In this document: positions 16,033 through 26,280 of the stretch, one piece after another
Layout of the letters: every line of letters begins with the position of its first letter
Position numbering within the stretch: the stretch's first letter is position 1
From: Verrucomicrobiales bacterium
Lineage (GTDB): Bacteria > Verrucomicrobiota > Verrucomicrobiia > Verrucomicrobiales > DEV007
NCBI GenBank assembly: GCA_029213065.1
Contig: JARGPH010000009.1
Span: 107,620-161,459, forward strand
Direction of reading: 5' to 3'
Length of the DNA stretch: 53,840 nt
The notes under the pieces: model-generated
The model's database searches: none
Told to the model about the DNA's origin: nothing
The model's input: only the letters and a program-made list of their open reading frames with translations
Made by a program: the position numbers and the translations under genes

Positions 16033-17166
16033 ATGGATCAAACACATCGCCCCGTTCAAACCTCCGGCTTCGCTATTGCGAGTTTAGTTCTCGGTATACT
16101 GGGGCTTTGTGTGGTTCCTCTCGGAGTCGGTGCTGTTATTTTCGGACATCTTTCTCTAAGGCAAATCAAAAAGTCGTCAGGGCTGACAGGTGGCTATGGT
16201 ATTGCAATGGCAGGGCTGATTACCGGCTATATCGGAACTTTGATTGCGGTTGCTTTCGGGGTCATTCTTGGCCTCTCAATCGTTTCCGAGCAGAAGGAAG
16301 CGGCGAAAGCAGAGGAGCCGTTCTCACTCGAGGGGACGGTGATTCCTTCCTTTCCGGAACCCGGAAAATTGCGGGAGGTTGGAGAAAAAGGTGTTCGGTT
16401 TTACGATGTATCCACCCGGGGGCAGGGGGTTGGTGAGTCGATGCAATTTCGCGTCTATTTGCCGCCCGGCGAAGGCTCGGCGGGGAGTCTTTCATGCGTG
16501 TTGGTTCCTCCCGCGGGATCAAATCTGCTCAGTGGCTTGAGCCTCGATGGTGGCGATTATCACGATGAAACGCTACCCTACGCCGAAGCTGGAATGGTGG
16601 TGATCAACTATTCCATCGATGGGGTTGTAGAGGATGATGAAGACACTGATGAGATTAAGGAGGCTTACGAAGCGTTTCGAAGAGCGGGCGCTGGTGTGAT
16701 CAATGGGAGGAATGCGTTCGAGCTGGCGAAGCAAACCCTTCCGCAGGTGAACCCTCACAAGATCTTTTCGGCCGGGCACAGCTCAGCGGGGACCTTGTCC
16801 CTGCTTCTCGCTTCTCATCTTCCTGAATTAGCGGGAGCGGTGGCCTATGCCCCGATATGCGATCTGGAAAGTGATTATGGAGAGTTTGCGAATGACTTTT
16901 CAGTGAAGTTACAGTATCCGGGGCTTCCGGCATTTATGGTCCGCTCTTCGCCGATCACTCATACTGACGAGGTTGACGTTCCGGTTTTCCTCTTTTTTGC
17001 CAAAGACGACGAGCGAGTCAGTTTAGAGGACGGAAGGAGCTTCGGGCGTCTCATTGGAGATCGCGGCGGAGATTCCGAGGTGTCGACGGTTTCCGAAGGA
17101 GGGCACTACAACTCAATGATCACGGATGGAATACCGCGCGGCATCGAGTGGATTCTGAAACACTAG
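16033..17166 (+). CDS. Membrane-anchored alpha/beta hydrolase with N-terminal DUF4190-like segment
   Basis: 377 residues from the ATG at 16033 ([11 protein letters not shown]); an ATG at 15985 would add 16 residues. Residues about 10-85 resemble the DUF4190 two-helix module: [13 protein letters not shown], then a [15 protein letters not shown] helix. The rest is an alpha/beta hydrolase with the nucleophile elbow GHSSAG. A DDE stretch after FLFFAKD supplies a candidate acid residue, and the GGHYN histidine lies near the C-terminus. An esterase or peptidase S9-like activity facing outside the membrane is plausible. Its stop codon overlaps the convergent nitrate reductase gene by four bases. Confidence 0.7.
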   Translation: MDQTHRPVQTSGFAIASLVLGILGLCVVPLGVGAVIFGHLSLRQIKKSSGLTGGYGIAMAGLITGYIGTLIAVAFGVILGLSIVSEQKEAAKAEEPFSLEGTVIPSFPEPGKLREVGEKGVRFYDVSTRGQGVGESMQFRVYLPPGEGSAGSLSCVLVPPAGSNLLSGLSLDGGDYHDETLPYAEAGMVVINYSIDGVVEDDEDTDEIKEAYEAFRRAGAGVINGRNAFELAKQTLPQVNPHKIFSAGHSSAGTLSLLLASHLPELAGAVAYAPICDLESDYGEFANDFSVKLQYPGLPAFMVRSSPITHTDEVDVPVFLFFAKDDERVSLEDGRSFGRLIGDRGGDSEVSTVSEGGHYNSMITDGIPRGIEWILKH

Positions 17167-19382
17167 GAAATGCGTTTCTCCACCTTCACGGCACAGCTTT
17201 TGTAGTTCGGCTGATGTGAATGAGGATCAAAGGAAGGGAGGGTGAGCCGGTTCGTGGTTTCCTCGTGCATCGGGATGAAGACGGTTCCTTTCTGAACCGT
17301 CGAGGTGATAAACGCTTTGATTTGGATACTACCGCGACGCGAGGCGACGGTGATGAGTTCTCCCGAGCTGACTCCCAGTGATCCGGCATCGGCGGGATGA
17401 AGCTCGACGTAGTTCTCTTTCGGACCAAGTTTGCGGAGGACCGCAGACTGTCGAGTTCGCGTCTGGGTATGCCATTGCGAGGAACTGCCTCTTCCAGTGA
17501 GGAGCCGCATTGGGTAGTCATTGCAGGGTGGCTCGGGATCTTCACCGATCGTATCGTAGACAAACCTGGCTTTTTTATTCGCAGTGAAAAACTCTCCATC
17601 GGAAAAGAGGCGGCGTTGTTTCTCCGTCTTGGTTGTTCCGGCAGGGTAGGGCCACTGGACACCGCCTTCCTCGTCGATTTGGCGGTAGCCATCGATTCCG
17701 CTGATGTCGCACGGTTGCCCCTTGCTGAGTTTCTGAAGGATCTCAAAGGCGGCTTCCGGATTCTGCCACTTTTTGAACCAGTCTCCGCAGCCCCAGACAT
17801 TGGCGAGCAGTTTGATGATAGAGAAATCAGTGAGTGCCTCTCCGGGGGCTTTCGCGACCTTTTTGACGATGCCGATGCGACGCTCGGAATTGATGAGGGT
17901 GCCGTCTTTCTCGCCCCACGCCGCGGCGGGTAGAATCAAGTCGGCACAGGCAGCTGTTTCGGTGGTCGAATACATGTCCTGGACGACGAGAAAATCGAGG
18001 TTATCGAGAACGGCTGCGAAGTCCTCACGTCCAATCCACGAGTGGGCCGGATTGGTTGCGATAATCCAGAGGCCTTTGATCTTTCCGCTGTTCACCCCTT
18101 CGATGATGGCGTGGTAGGGAAGGCTGTTTTGGTCGGGGATGCGCTCCGTCGGAATTTCGAGGATCCCGGCAACTTTGTCCCGGTCCGCTTCCTTTTCAAA
18201 ATCGTGGCCGCCGAGGAGATTTGTCGTGTTGCTGAAAAGGCGGGAGCCCATCGCGTTGCACTGGCCGGTGATGGAATTCGCTCCCGTTCCCGGCTTCCCG
18301 ATGTTTCCGGTCATGAGCGCGAGATTGATGATGGACTGCGCGGTGCGGGTCGCTTCGTAGCTTTGGTTCACCCCCATGGTCCACCAGAAGGAAACCCGTT
18401 TTCCGCTGCCGATCAATTCGGCGAGCGCGTTCAGTTCTTCAATAGCAATGCCGCTTTTCTCTGCAACGCGATCAGGAGTGAAGTCTTTAACGTGCTCGGC
18501 GAAGGCTTCAAAATCATCGCAATGTTCGCGGATGAAATCGTTGTCGAGCAACCCTTTATCAATGAGGAGATGGGCAAGGCCGTAGAAAAAGGTCAGGTCC
18601 GACTTGGGCTTGATCGGGACATGTTGTGTCGCCTGCATCGCGGTCTCGGTTCGCCTGGGATCGATCACGATGATCTCCGGGCTGCGTTTGTTTTGAAGGA
18701 CCCGTTGCCACATGATGGGATGGGCAATGCACAGGTTTGAGCCAACCAGCACGATGACGTCGGACTCTTCAAAGTCTTCGTAGGTGTACGGCGGGGAGTC
18801 GAATCCGAAGGACTCTTTGTAGGCGCGAACAGCCGTCGCCATGCACTGGCGGGTGTTGCCGTCGCCATGAATCATTCCCATTCCAAACTTGGCGAAGGAA
18901 CCGAGAAAAGCCATCTCTTCGCTGCAAATTTGCCCGGTGCTGAGGAAGGCAACTGACTCGGGACCATGTTCGTCGATGATGGGGTTAAACCGGTCACGGA
19001 AGGTTTCGGCAGCCGTTTGCCAATCGACGGGCCGGGGGGCTTCTCCGCGTTTTTCGCGCAGCATCGGGGTCGTTGCCCGCTCGTTCGATTTCAATGGAGC
19101 GAGTGCTTCCCAGCCCTTGGGGCAGGCCATTCCCCGATTGACGGGGTAATCGAAGTTGGCGGTGAGATTGGTCGCTTCACCGCTGCGAAGATGAATGTTG
19201 AGAGAGCAGCCCGTCGCGCAGAATCCGCAGACCATGGAGGTGGTTGCTTCCGGTGCGACGGAGGAGGGCACCTGCCCGAGCCCGTAGGCTCCCGGTTCCC
19301 TCACGAGCGATTCGGTGAGAGGGCCGGAAAATGAACGAATCCGTTTTTGAATCTCTTTGCCGGCTCGGGTAAAAGTGCTCAT
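17163..19382 (-). CDS. nasA: Assimilatory nitrate reductase catalytic subunit (NasA/NarB type)
   Basis: 739 residues from the ATG at 19382, which overlaps the preceding gene by four bases; further upstream ATGs would lie inside that gene. It is a Mo-bisPGD enzyme of the DMSO reductase family. The N-terminal [4Fe-4S] ligands are C52, C55, C59 and C87. The sequence [12 protein letters not shown] follows later, and [10 protein letters not shown] includes C-containing active-site regions typical of nitrate reductases. There is no twin-arginine signal, so the enzyme is cytoplasmic. There is no C-terminal BFD-like [2Fe-2S] domain as in Klebsiella NasA; the protein ends shortly after the molydopterin-dinucleotide-binding domain. 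Reaction: nitrate to nitrite. It is the last gene of the operon. Confidence 0.93.
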   Translation of the reverse strand: MSTFTRAGKEIQKRIRSFSGPLTESLVREPGAYGLGQVPSSVAPEATTSMVCGFCATGCSLNIHLRSGEATNLTANFDYPVNRGMACPKGWEALAPLKSNERATTPMLREKRGEAPRPVDWQTAAETFRDRFNPIIDEHGPESVAFLSTGQICSEEMAFLGSFAKFGMGMIHGDGNTRQCMATAVRAYKESFGFDSPPYTYEDFEESDVIVLVGSNLCIAHPIMWQRVLQNKRSPEIIVIDPRRTETAMQATQHVPIKPKSDLTFFYGLAHLLIDKGLLDNDFIREHCDDFEAFAEHVKDFTPDRVAEKSGIAIEELNALAELIGSGKRVSFWWTMGVNQSYEATRTAQSIINLALMTGNIGKPGTGANSITGQCNAMGSRLFSNTTNLLGGHDFEKEADRDKVAGILEIPTERIPDQNSLPYHAIIEGVNSGKIKGLWIIATNPAHSWIGREDFAAVLDNLDFLVVQDMYSTTETAACADLILPAAAWGEKDGTLINSERRIGIVKKVAKAPGEALTDFSIIKLLANVWGCGDWFKKWQNPEAAFEILQKLSKGQPCDISGIDGYRQIDEEGGVQWPYPAGTTKTEKQRRLFSDGEFFTANKKARFVYDTIGEDPEPPCNDYPMRLLTGRGSSSQWHTQTRTRQSAVLRKLGPKENYVELHPADAGSLGVSSGELITVASRRGSIQIKAFITSTVQKGTVFIPMHEETTNRLTLPSFDPHSHQPNYKSCAVKVEKRIS

Positions 19383-20914
19383 GATCCTGTGATGTTGCCC
19401 GGCATTTTGGGTTCTTTGACGGCCTGGAAATAGAGCGCTCTTGCGAGACATTCACCGGCCACGAGGATGATGAAGCCCGGAAAAGCGAGCGCCGGAATGG
19501 CAATCGAACCGGCAATCAATGCGAGAGCAGTGAGTCCGGAGATGAGGCGTCCGGTCCACAGTCTTCGCAGTGGGCCATTGATCACCTTCGCTGAATGAAG
19601 GAAAGGCGAACGCGCTTCGTCGCGGAGGTAAAACTCGAACCCGAGTTTCACGGCGAGAGCGATAAGGCTGAGAACAGGGAAGGTGAAGCAACTTCCTGCC
19701 GCGAGCAAGGTGAGGCCGAAGCGGGTGCCCGTTTGGGGGAGGCTCCAGAAAGGGCGTTTCGTAAAAACGTAAACCATGACAGAACAGTAAACTCCAGCGA
19801 GTCCACTCGCAGCGGCTCCGAGGGCAACACCGTTCTCAATGAACTTCGGCAGTTCGAGCCAGAGCGTTGCGACGTAGGCAAAAGCGGCTCCCGACCAGGC
19901 TCCGAAGACAAGGATTTCCCGACTGAGCCACGATTTTCTCCATCCGAGAAAACTCTTCCACGCCTGGAGAGGGCGACCGAGGTGAAGGGTTGCGGCGATC
20001 AATCCCGCGATAGCGAGACAGGCGCCAAGGATGGCATGCCATTTACCCGGGCCGGCGGTTTCTCCGGACATGAGTCTTGCGACAACGTCGAAAAGGAGAA
20101 CTCCTGCTGCGACCTGCGTTAGCACTAACATAATCACCAGTGGGAGGTGGGCGTGAGCGGGGGCGAGGTTGCTCTCGTCAGCCGCCATCGTCGCAGACCC
20201 GGCGGATCCTCTAAGATTGAGAAACGTCGTCGATGGCTTTGTGATTGCGGAAGGGGCCGCGCCGGGAACGAGAGTGTTTCCGTTCACGGCCCGGTTGTGG
20301 ATGACCTCGACCGGAACGATGCGAATGCGAATCGCCTCGCTGGGGCAGGCCTGAACGCAGGCGGGCGCTTCGCCCTCCTTGAGGCGTGACTGGCACATGT
20401 CGCATTTCCTGACAATACCAAGCCGGTCGTTGTATTTCGGCACTTCGTAGGGGCACGTCATGGTGCAGTACTGGCATCCGATACATTGATCATCGAGATG
20501 GCTCACGATTCCGGTATCGGCATCTTTCTCGTAGGCGAGAGTGGGGCAGCCATTGGCGCAGGCGGGATCACTGCAGTGATGACAGGCCGAGGTCACGGTT
20601 TGTTGAACCGCTTCGGGGACGGCCGGTGTGACCAGTGTCCCGACGTCGCGCCAGGATTCGCCGTCATCGAGTCCGTTGAGACTATGGCAGGCCGTGACGC
20701 AGGCTTTGCAACCGCTGCAGGCATCGAGATCGACTTCAAAGCTGTATTGTTCCCCGGGGCCGGGTTTGCTCAGGGGGATGAGACTCCGGTAGTGGGATTC
20801 CAGCACCGGGGTCGTGGTATCCCTGTGCGCCTGAGAGAAACGTTCGACGGCTGTGAGAGACTGTTGATCTGCCAACAGCTCGTCGATCAGGTTTCTGGCG
20901 GGCGCGAGACTCAT
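19379..20914 (-). CDS. Fused iron-sulfur/membrane-anchor electron transfer protein (DmsB-DmsC fusion)
   Basis: 511 residues. The N-terminal half is a DmsB/NrfC-type four-cluster ferredoxin. The first cluster uses C66, C69, C72 and C76; further motifs are [21 protein letters not shown] and CDMC with a later CVQACP. From about residue 260 the protein has roughly eight hydrophobic helices resembling DmsC, the quinol-oxidising anchor of DMSO reductase. Dms-type subunits are normally separate genes. There is no Tat or Sec signal before the clusters, so they should face the cytoplasm with NasA. Predicted role: pass electrons from the quinol pool to the nitrate reductase. Overlaps of four bases on both sides couple it to nirA and nasA. 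Confidence 0.85.
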   Translation of the reverse strand: MSLAPARNLIDELLADQQSLTAVERFSQAHRDTTTPVLESHYRSLIPLSKPGPGEQYSFEVDLDACSGCKACVTACHSLNGLDDGESWRDVGTLVTPAVPEAVQQTVTSACHHCSDPACANGCPTLAYEKDADTGIVSHLDDQCIGCQYCTMTCPYEVPKYNDRLGIVRKCDMCQSRLKEGEAPACVQACPSEAIRIRIVPVEVIHNRAVNGNTLVPGAAPSAITKPSTTFLNLRGSAGSATMAADESNLAPAHAHLPLVIMLVLTQVAAGVLLFDVVARLMSGETAGPGKWHAILGACLAIAGLIAATLHLGRPLQAWKSFLGWRKSWLSREILVFGAWSGAAFAYVATLWLELPKFIENGVALGAAASGLAGVYCSVMVYVFTKRPFWSLPQTGTRFGLTLLAAGSCFTFPVLSLIALAVKLGFEFYLRDEARSPFLHSAKVINGPLRRLWTGRLISGLTALALIAGSIAIPALAFPGFIILVAGECLARALYFQAVKEPKMPGNITGS

Positions 20915-22635
20915 GCGGCTACCGGGCTGGCGAATGCGTCGAGCTCCTCGATGGAATGACGGGTTGTGAAGGATTGGAAGCTTTCGTTGTTTTCCCGTTT
21001 CTCGAGATAGGCGAGAAGAAGGGCCTCGACCTTCTCATGAAGGATGGGACCGGCGGGAACGCTTTTCCACAGTTGGCGCCCGAGTTTCTTTTTCTCTGCG
21101 CCGAAGCCACCTCCGACAAAGACGTGGTAGCCTTCGACAGGATCTGTCTGATCTTCCACTTTAACTTTGCAGGCGAGGAGTCCGAGGTCTCCGATGTAGT
21201 GCTGCGCACAGGAGTGGGGGCAGCCTGTCGTGTGAATGTTGACAGGCTGATCAAGCGTCAGCTTCGATTCGAGATACTCGATTAGAGAAATGGTGTTTCC
21301 TTTCGTGTCCGCACTCGCAAACTTGCAGTAGCGGTTCCCGGTGCAGGCGGCGGCACCTCCGCGAATGTGACTGGCTTCGAATCCAATTCCGGCAGCGGTG
21401 AGAGCGGCTTTAGCGGCTTCCAGTTTTTCATCCGGGATATTGGGGATGAGAAGGTTCTGGAAAATAGTGAGGCGGAGCTCCCCACTTCCGAATTCGTCGG
21501 CGATCTCTGCGATGGCCCGTGCTTCTTCGGTTGGCAGATTTCCCACGGGGACATAAACGCCGAGGTAATTCAGTCCCGCTTGCTTCTGCGGGTAGGCCCC
21601 GATCTGCGGGTGTGGCACATCGGGCTTTTCGATTCTTTCCAGTTTACTCTCATCGAGCGGGATCAAATCAAATCCGAGGAGCTTCTGAGTCTCCTCCATG
21701 TATTTTTCGTAGCCCCACTCTTTGATCAGATAGATCATCCTCGCTTTGCCCCGGCTGGCCCGGCTTCCGTTCTGAATCCAGACACGGGTGAGAGCGGCGC
21801 AAACGTCGACGGAGTCTTCCGGTTTGCAGAGGAATCCGCTGTCTTCTGCGAACTCTTCGTGTCCGGTGACGCCGCCTAGCAAAATACGAAAGTAAACTTC
21901 GCCATCCATCTTCACGGCCCGCATTCCGATGTCGTTGGTGTCTTCGGCGACGCCGATCAAACCACCGTTGTCATAGGAAATGTTGAACTTCCGCGGCAGG
22001 TCGTAAAACTCAGCCGAGTTCTGCACCATGTGGGCGAGATCGTGAATGTAGGGGAGCACATCAATGAGCTCGTGCGGATCGAGTCCCGAGGCGGGGTTCG
22101 AAGTGAAGTTTCTCAAGTTGTCGGCACCTGACCCCCGTGATTTGAGGCCGCAGGCTTCGACTCGCTGGAGCAGCTCGAGGGTGTCTTTCGGCTGGATGAT
22201 GCGGAGCTGAAGATTGTTGCGCGTTGTGAACTGGAGGTACCCACTCGCGATGTCGTCTGCGATCGAAGCGAGTTCACGGAATTGCGTCGTCGTGATGTCT
22301 CCTCCGGGAATGCGCAGGCGGCACATGTAACCCTCGTGAACCGGTGCGAGCCAGAAGAGCCCGTTCCATTTGAAGCGAAAGATATCCGCCTTTTCAGGTG
22401 GCGTATTTGTTTTCGCCTTGGCCCGTAACTCGGGAAGGGCGTCAAAGGGATTCATCTCCGCCTTGATCTGCTCTTCCGCAGTGAGTTTTTTCTTTTTCGG
22501 TTTGGGCCCGTCTTCAGGAGCGGCATCTGAAAACGAAAGCCCGCGGTTCTTCATTCCAGTGAAGAATCCGTCGAGGTATTGCTCCTGCTCCGAGGAAATG
22601 GGAGCGCCTGCAACTGTTTTTGGAAGGATGCTCAT
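20911..22635 (-). CDS. nirA: Assimilatory nitrite reductase (NirA family, sirohaem)
   Basis: 574 residues from the ATG at 22635 (MSILPKTVAG); an upstream ATG at 22689 adds 18 residues without family-like sequence. It has two ferredoxin-like plus nitrite/sulfite reductase repeats. The [4Fe-4S]-sirohaem ligands are C431, C437, C472 and C476 (CX5C...CX3C). Motifs such as TTRNNLQLR and LPRKFNISYDN are typical. NirA reduces nitrite to ammonium with six electrons. Assimilatory sulfite reductases are close relatives, but the nitrate operon favours nitrite. The 154-base gap upstream (22636-22789) shows no clear promoter or terminator. Confidence 0.9.
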   Translation of the reverse strand: MSILPKTVAGAPISSEQEQYLDGFFTGMKNRGLSFSDAAPEDGPKPKKKKLTAEEQIKAEMNPFDALPELRAKAKTNTPPEKADIFRFKWNGLFWLAPVHEGYMCRLRIPGGDITTTQFRELASIADDIASGYLQFTTRNNLQLRIIQPKDTLELLQRVEACGLKSRGSGADNLRNFTSNPASGLDPHELIDVLPYIHDLAHMVQNSAEFYDLPRKFNISYDNGGLIGVAEDTNDIGMRAVKMDGEVYFRILLGGVTGHEEFAEDSGFLCKPEDSVDVCAALTRVWIQNGSRASRGKARMIYLIKEWGYEKYMEETQKLLGFDLIPLDESKLERIEKPDVPHPQIGAYPQKQAGLNYLGVYVPVGNLPTEEARAIAEIADEFGSGELRLTIFQNLLIPNIPDEKLEAAKAALTAAGIGFEASHIRGGAAACTGNRYCKFASADTKGNTISLIEYLESKLTLDQPVNIHTTGCPHSCAQHYIGDLGLLACKVKVEDQTDPVEGYHVFVGGGFGAEKKKLGRQLWKSVPAGPILHEKVEALLLAYLEKRENNESFQSFTTRHSIEELDAFASPVAA

Positions 22636-22789
22636 GGTAGTTGAAAATTGATTCTGGGGTTCTCTCCCGACTTTTCGAGAGCTGTGCACTTGTAAAAGCA
22701 GCGCCCGTGCCGATTGGTATTTCTACTCGCCAAATCCCGTGGAAAGAATTTGATCCCCGTGATGAGCGGAATTCATTGATTTTCGTATT

Positions 22790-24547
22790 TCAATAAACAT
22801 CCCGTTGATATCGCTTTTCCTTTTTCATGGTCGACAGGTAGCTGGCGGCTTCGGTTTCTGTTTTGCCTCCGTGTTGGGCGACAATGGAGTGAAGGGCGTC
22901 ATCTACGTCCTTGGCCATGCGTTTCGCGTCTCCGCAAACGTAAAAGTGCGCGCCCTCTTCGAGCCACTTCCAGAGTTCCGCACCGGCTTCGATCATGCGT
23001 TGCTGGACATAAATTTTCTCCTCCTGATCACGTGACCAGGCCGTGTCGAGTCGAGTGAGAACACCTTCGCTCTGCAGCTCTTCGAGCTGCTCTCGATAGA
23101 GAAAGTCGTCAGCTTCATGTGGATTACCGAAAAACAGCCAGTTGAGCCCGGGGGCCTCAGTGGCTTTGCGTTCTTCGAGAAAGGCGCGAAACGGGGCGAT
23201 TCCGGTTCCGGGGCCAACCATGATCACCGGTGTGTCGAGACTCCCGGGAAGCTTGAAGTGTTTCGCTTCCTGAAGGAACACTTTCACTTCGCCTTCGGGG
23301 TAAACGCGGTCGGACAAATAGGTTGAGCAAACGCCGAATCGGCGGCGACCATGCGCCTCGTAGCCAACTCGTGCAATCGTGAGGTGCACTTCACCGGGGT
23401 GGGCTTTGGGGCTGGATGAAATCGAATAGAGCCGGGGCCCGAGCTTTCGAAGCAAGGCGAGGAAATCGCTTGGATCGGCGAAGCGGGGACGGTGCTCAGC
23501 TACGAGGTCGATGATCTCCCGACCCCACAGGTAGTCTTCGACTGCAGAGGCGTCGTTTTCGTCGGCGAGCAATTGCTGCAGTGATTCGGATTCGGTAATC
23601 CGGGCCCATGCTTCGAGAAGGGGGCGATTGACGGTTCGGATATCAAAACGTTCAATCAGCGCAGTTCGCAGCGACATCGATTCGCCGTCTGTCAGGGTGA
23701 CGATGCTGTCGCCATCGAAAGCGAGCAGGGCGGTCAGTTCGTCGACCGCCTGAGGATGATTGTGGCCGTATAGTCCCAGGACGTCGCCTACTTCGTAGCT
23801 GAGGCCTGAACCGGTCAGCTCAATCTCAAAATGACGTGTGTCGCGTGCCGAATTTTCGCCGTTGAGGCGTCGGTTCATGAGGAGGCGGGCGGGGAAGGGA
23901 TTCTTCTTCGACCATTTGGGTTCGTTCGGGGCGGCGTGGCTGCTTTTCGCCGCAGAAGCAGGTGCGTCATCTCCCTGCTCTTTTGCGAGAATTCCGCGGA
24001 CGGATTCAAACCAGGCTTCCGCTGCCTCTTCAAAATCGGTGTCGCAATCAGCGCGGTCGATGAAACGTTTGGCGCCCAGTTCTTCCAGCCTTTTGTCGAA
24101 TGCTTTTCCCTGCGCGCAGAACTCGAGGTAGTTGGTGTCTCCCAGTGCGAGAACTCCGTAGCTGAGGTTCTCTAAACGAGGATGCTCATCGGACTGAAGG
24201 GCGTTCCAGAAATCGATCGCATTATCCGGTGGATCTCCTTCGCCCCAGGTGCTTGAGACGAGAATGAGCCGCTTCTCAGAGGTCAGGTCGATTTCGGAGT
24301 AGTCCTCAGTGCTGAAGCAGGGAGCGTCGAAACCGGCTTCCGAAAGTTGCCCGGCAAAGGATTCGGCGAGTGCCTCGCTGTTTCCCGACTGACTCGCATA
24401 CATCACGGGGACACGGAGTTTCGGCTTGCTGGAAACAGGCGGTGAGTCGTCTGCCTCTGAAATGAGACCTGCGATATAGCCGTTCAGCCAAAGGCGTTGT
24501 GCCTCGGTGAACGGCGAAGAGGTTGGGATAGATGGTAGGGTTTTCAT
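22790..24547 (-). CDS. CysJ-like NADPH diflavin reductase
   Basis: 585 residues from the ATG at 24547; a GTG directly upstream is an alternative. Order: a short N-terminal helix region, a flavodoxin FMN domain (ASQSGNSEA, then SSTWGEGDPPDNA), an FAD-binding ferredoxin-reductase domain (RLYSISSSP), and an NADP-binding domain (GPGTGIAPFRAFLEER, and VCGDAKRMAKDV). It ends KRYQRDVY, the classic CysJ terminus. In sulfite reductase this subunit feeds NADPH electrons to the sirohaem protein. Here it lies directly before nirA and most likely powers nitrite reduction, replacing ferredoxin. A role with sulfite reductase encoded elsewhere cannot be excluded. Confidence 0.88.
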   Translation of the reverse strand: MKTLPSIPTSSPFTEAQRLWLNGYIAGLISEADDSPPVSSKPKLRVPVMYASQSGNSEALAESFAGQLSEAGFDAPCFSTEDYSEIDLTSEKRLILVSSTWGEGDPPDNAIDFWNALQSDEHPRLENLSYGVLALGDTNYLEFCAQGKAFDKRLEELGAKRFIDRADCDTDFEEAAEAWFESVRGILAKEQGDDAPASAAKSSHAAPNEPKWSKKNPFPARLLMNRRLNGENSARDTRHFEIELTGSGLSYEVGDVLGLYGHNHPQAVDELTALLAFDGDSIVTLTDGESMSLRTALIERFDIRTVNRPLLEAWARITESESLQQLLADENDASAVEDYLWGREIIDLVAEHRPRFADPSDFLALLRKLGPRLYSISSSPKAHPGEVHLTIARVGYEAHGRRRFGVCSTYLSDRVYPEGEVKVFLQEAKHFKLPGSLDTPVIMVGPGTGIAPFRAFLEERKATEAPGLNWLFFGNPHEADDFLYREQLEELQSEGVLTRLDTAWSRDQEEKIYVQQRMIEAGAELWKWLEEGAHFYVCGDAKRMAKDVDDALHSIVAQHGGKTETEAASYLSTMKKEKRYQRDVY

Positions 24548-24560
24548 CACAGGATTCCGG

Positions 24561-25352
24561 TTAGGCTGCTTTATCCATCAGGTAGACGCGCTCTTCGAGA
24601 AAGCTGATGAGCTGCTCCCTGTATTCGAGGTATTTGGGATCGGCCATAATGTCGCGGCGGTCCCGAGGGCGCTCGAAATCGATTGTGACGATCTCACCCA
24701 CACGTGCGGCGGGACCGTTCGTCATCATCACGATTCTGTCGGCGAGGTAGATGGCCTCATCGACATCGTGAGTGATCATCATGGCAGTGAGTCTCTCCCG
24801 GTTCCAAAGATCGATGAGCACTTGCTGGAGTTCGAACTTGGTCAGTTTGTCGAGCATTCCGAAAGGCTCGTCGAGGAGGAGCATTTTCGGACTGAGGGCA
24901 AAGGCGCGGGCAAGTCCTACGCGCTGGCGCATTCCCCCGGAGAGTTCCGCGGGGCGCTTGTCTGCGGCCTCGGTTAAGCCGACCGCCGCGAGGTAGTATT
25001 CGACGATTTGATGGCGCTCCTCAGCGGTGGCATGATAGTAGACCTGCTCGACGCCGAGCATGACGTTGTCCCAGGTGGTCATCCATGGAAGGAGGCAGGG
25101 GGATTGAAAGACCACTCCGCGATCGGGGCCGGCTCCCTCAATCTCGCGATTGTCGAGAAGAACGTTGCCGTCGCTGATGTCGTTCAATCCTGCGACCATG
25201 GAAAGCACGGTCGACTTCCCGCAGCCTGAGTGGCCGAGAACGCAGACGAATTCCCCCTTCTTCATTTTAAGGTCGAATCCGTCAACAATGACGGCATCGC
25301 CGGATGGGGTTTTGTAGGTTTTCCCCAAATTAATAGCTTCGAAATAGGACAT
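24561..25352 (-). CDS. nrtD: Nitrate ABC transporter ATP-binding protein (NrtD/SsuB-like)
   Basis: 263 residues. Walker [10 protein letters not shown] at 40-48, signature LSGGMRQR, Walker [12 protein letters not shown] and the switch histidine in ITHDVDEA are all intact. It belongs to the nitrate/taurine/sulfonate transporter ATPase group. It starts four bases before the end spacing of the preceding ATPase gene and is followed after 13 bases by the diflavin reductase. The two ATPases probably form a heterodimer on the cytoplasmic face of the NrtB dimer. Confidence 0.9.
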   Translation of the reverse strand: MSYFEAINLGKTYKTPSGDAVIVDGFDLKMKKGEFVCVLGHSGCGKSTVLSMVAGLNDISDGNVLLDNREIEGAGPDRGVVFQSPCLLPWMTTWDNVMLGVEQVYYHATAEERHQIVEYYLAAVGLTEAADKRPAELSGGMRQRVGLARAFALSPKMLLLDEPFGMLDKLTKFELQQVLIDLWNRERLTAMMITHDVDEAIYLADRIVMMTNGPAARVGEIVTIDFERPRDRRDIMADPKYLEYREQLISFLEERVYLMDKAA

Positions 25353-25355
25353 GAT

Positions 25356-26258
25356 TCAGGCGGCGTTAATGGTTTTCTTAGGTTGCGGGCGAAGGCCTAC
25401 GAACCAGCTCGGCTTGTGTCTGCTGATATCCATAGGGCTAATGTTAGGAAGGGAGACCGCTTTGCGGATTGAGCCTGAGCGTTCTTTCTCTTTTTCATTG
25501 AGAAGGAATTCAATAATCTCCTGCCGCATCGGGTGGTATTCCGCTCCGGTTGTAATTGCTCTGCGATCGCGGGGGCGCTCTTTTGCGACGACTGTTTCAG
25601 GGCCGAATGTCGCAGGGGGACCGACGCTGAGGGGAATGATCCGGTCTGCCATATAAAGCCCTTCATCAACATCGTTGGTGATCAGTACAATGGTCTGCCC
25701 GAGTTCTTTCCAGATTCCCAGAATCTCGTCTTGAATCACGGAGCGGGTCAGTGCATCGAGAGCGCTGAGCGGTTCGTCGAGAAGCAAGACCGCCGGATTC
25801 ATCGAGAGTGTTCTCGCTACCGAATTCCGCTGTCGCATTCCGCCGGAAAGTTCACCCGGCTTTTTGTGGGCCGCGTCAGTGAGATTGACACGTTCAATCG
25901 CCTCGCGGATCAGCCTGTCCTTTGTTTCGGGGGATTCATCCGCATAAACTTCGTCCACCGCGAGGCCGACATTTTTGTAAACGTCGAACCAGGGCAGGAG
26001 TGAGTAATTCTGAAAGACGAGGCCGCGATCCGGACTCGGGCCTTCAACTTTTTTCCCGTCCACAATTACTTCGCCCTTATCCGGTTTAACGAGACCGGCG
26101 ATGAGGTTCATGATTGTGGATTTGCCTGTGCCTGAGTATCCGAGAATCGCGACGAACTCTCCTTTCTCCATGTGGAGGTTGATATCGGTCAGGACTTCCG
26201 ACCGGTTCGTCCCCGATCCGAATCCCACTGAAACATTGTTTAGTTCTATGTAAGCCAT
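25356..26258 (-). CDS. nrtC: Nitrate ABC transporter ATP-binding protein (NrtC-like, without substrate-binding extension)
   Basis: 300 residues from the ATG at 26258; the frame is open 40 codons further but with low-complexity serine-rich sequence. Walker A GYSGTGKST at 40-48, signature LSGGMRQR, and Walker B LLLDEPLSALD are present. The switch position reads ITNDVDEG, so the usual His of the H-loop (THD) is Asn here. Cyanobacterial NrtC has a C-terminal NrtA-like regulatory domain; this protein ends in a ~45-residue tail instead. A free NrtA-like cytoplasmic protein is encoded at the head of the operon. Confidence 0.88.
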   Translation of the reverse strand: MAYIELNNVSVGFGSGTNRSEVLTDINLHMEKGEFVAILGYSGTGKSTIMNLIAGLVKPDKGEVIVDGKKVEGPSPDRGLVFQNYSLLPWFDVYKNVGLAVDEVYADESPETKDRLIREAIERVNLTDAAHKKPGELSGGMRQRNSVARTLSMNPAVLLLDEPLSALDALTRSVIQDEILGIWKELGQTIVLITNDVDEGLYMADRIIPLSVGPPATFGPETVVAKERPRDRRAITTGAEYHPMRQEIIEFLLNEKEKERSGSIRKAVSLPNISPMDISRHKPSWFVGLRPQPKKTINAA

Positions 26259-26280
26259 AATATAAATTTCGCGGGATGAA

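Noticed and set aside
18042-18740. 232-codon plus-strand frame inside the nitrate reductase gene
   Set aside because: It is antisense to a conserved molybdenum enzyme; its composition is what mirrored codon bias gives.
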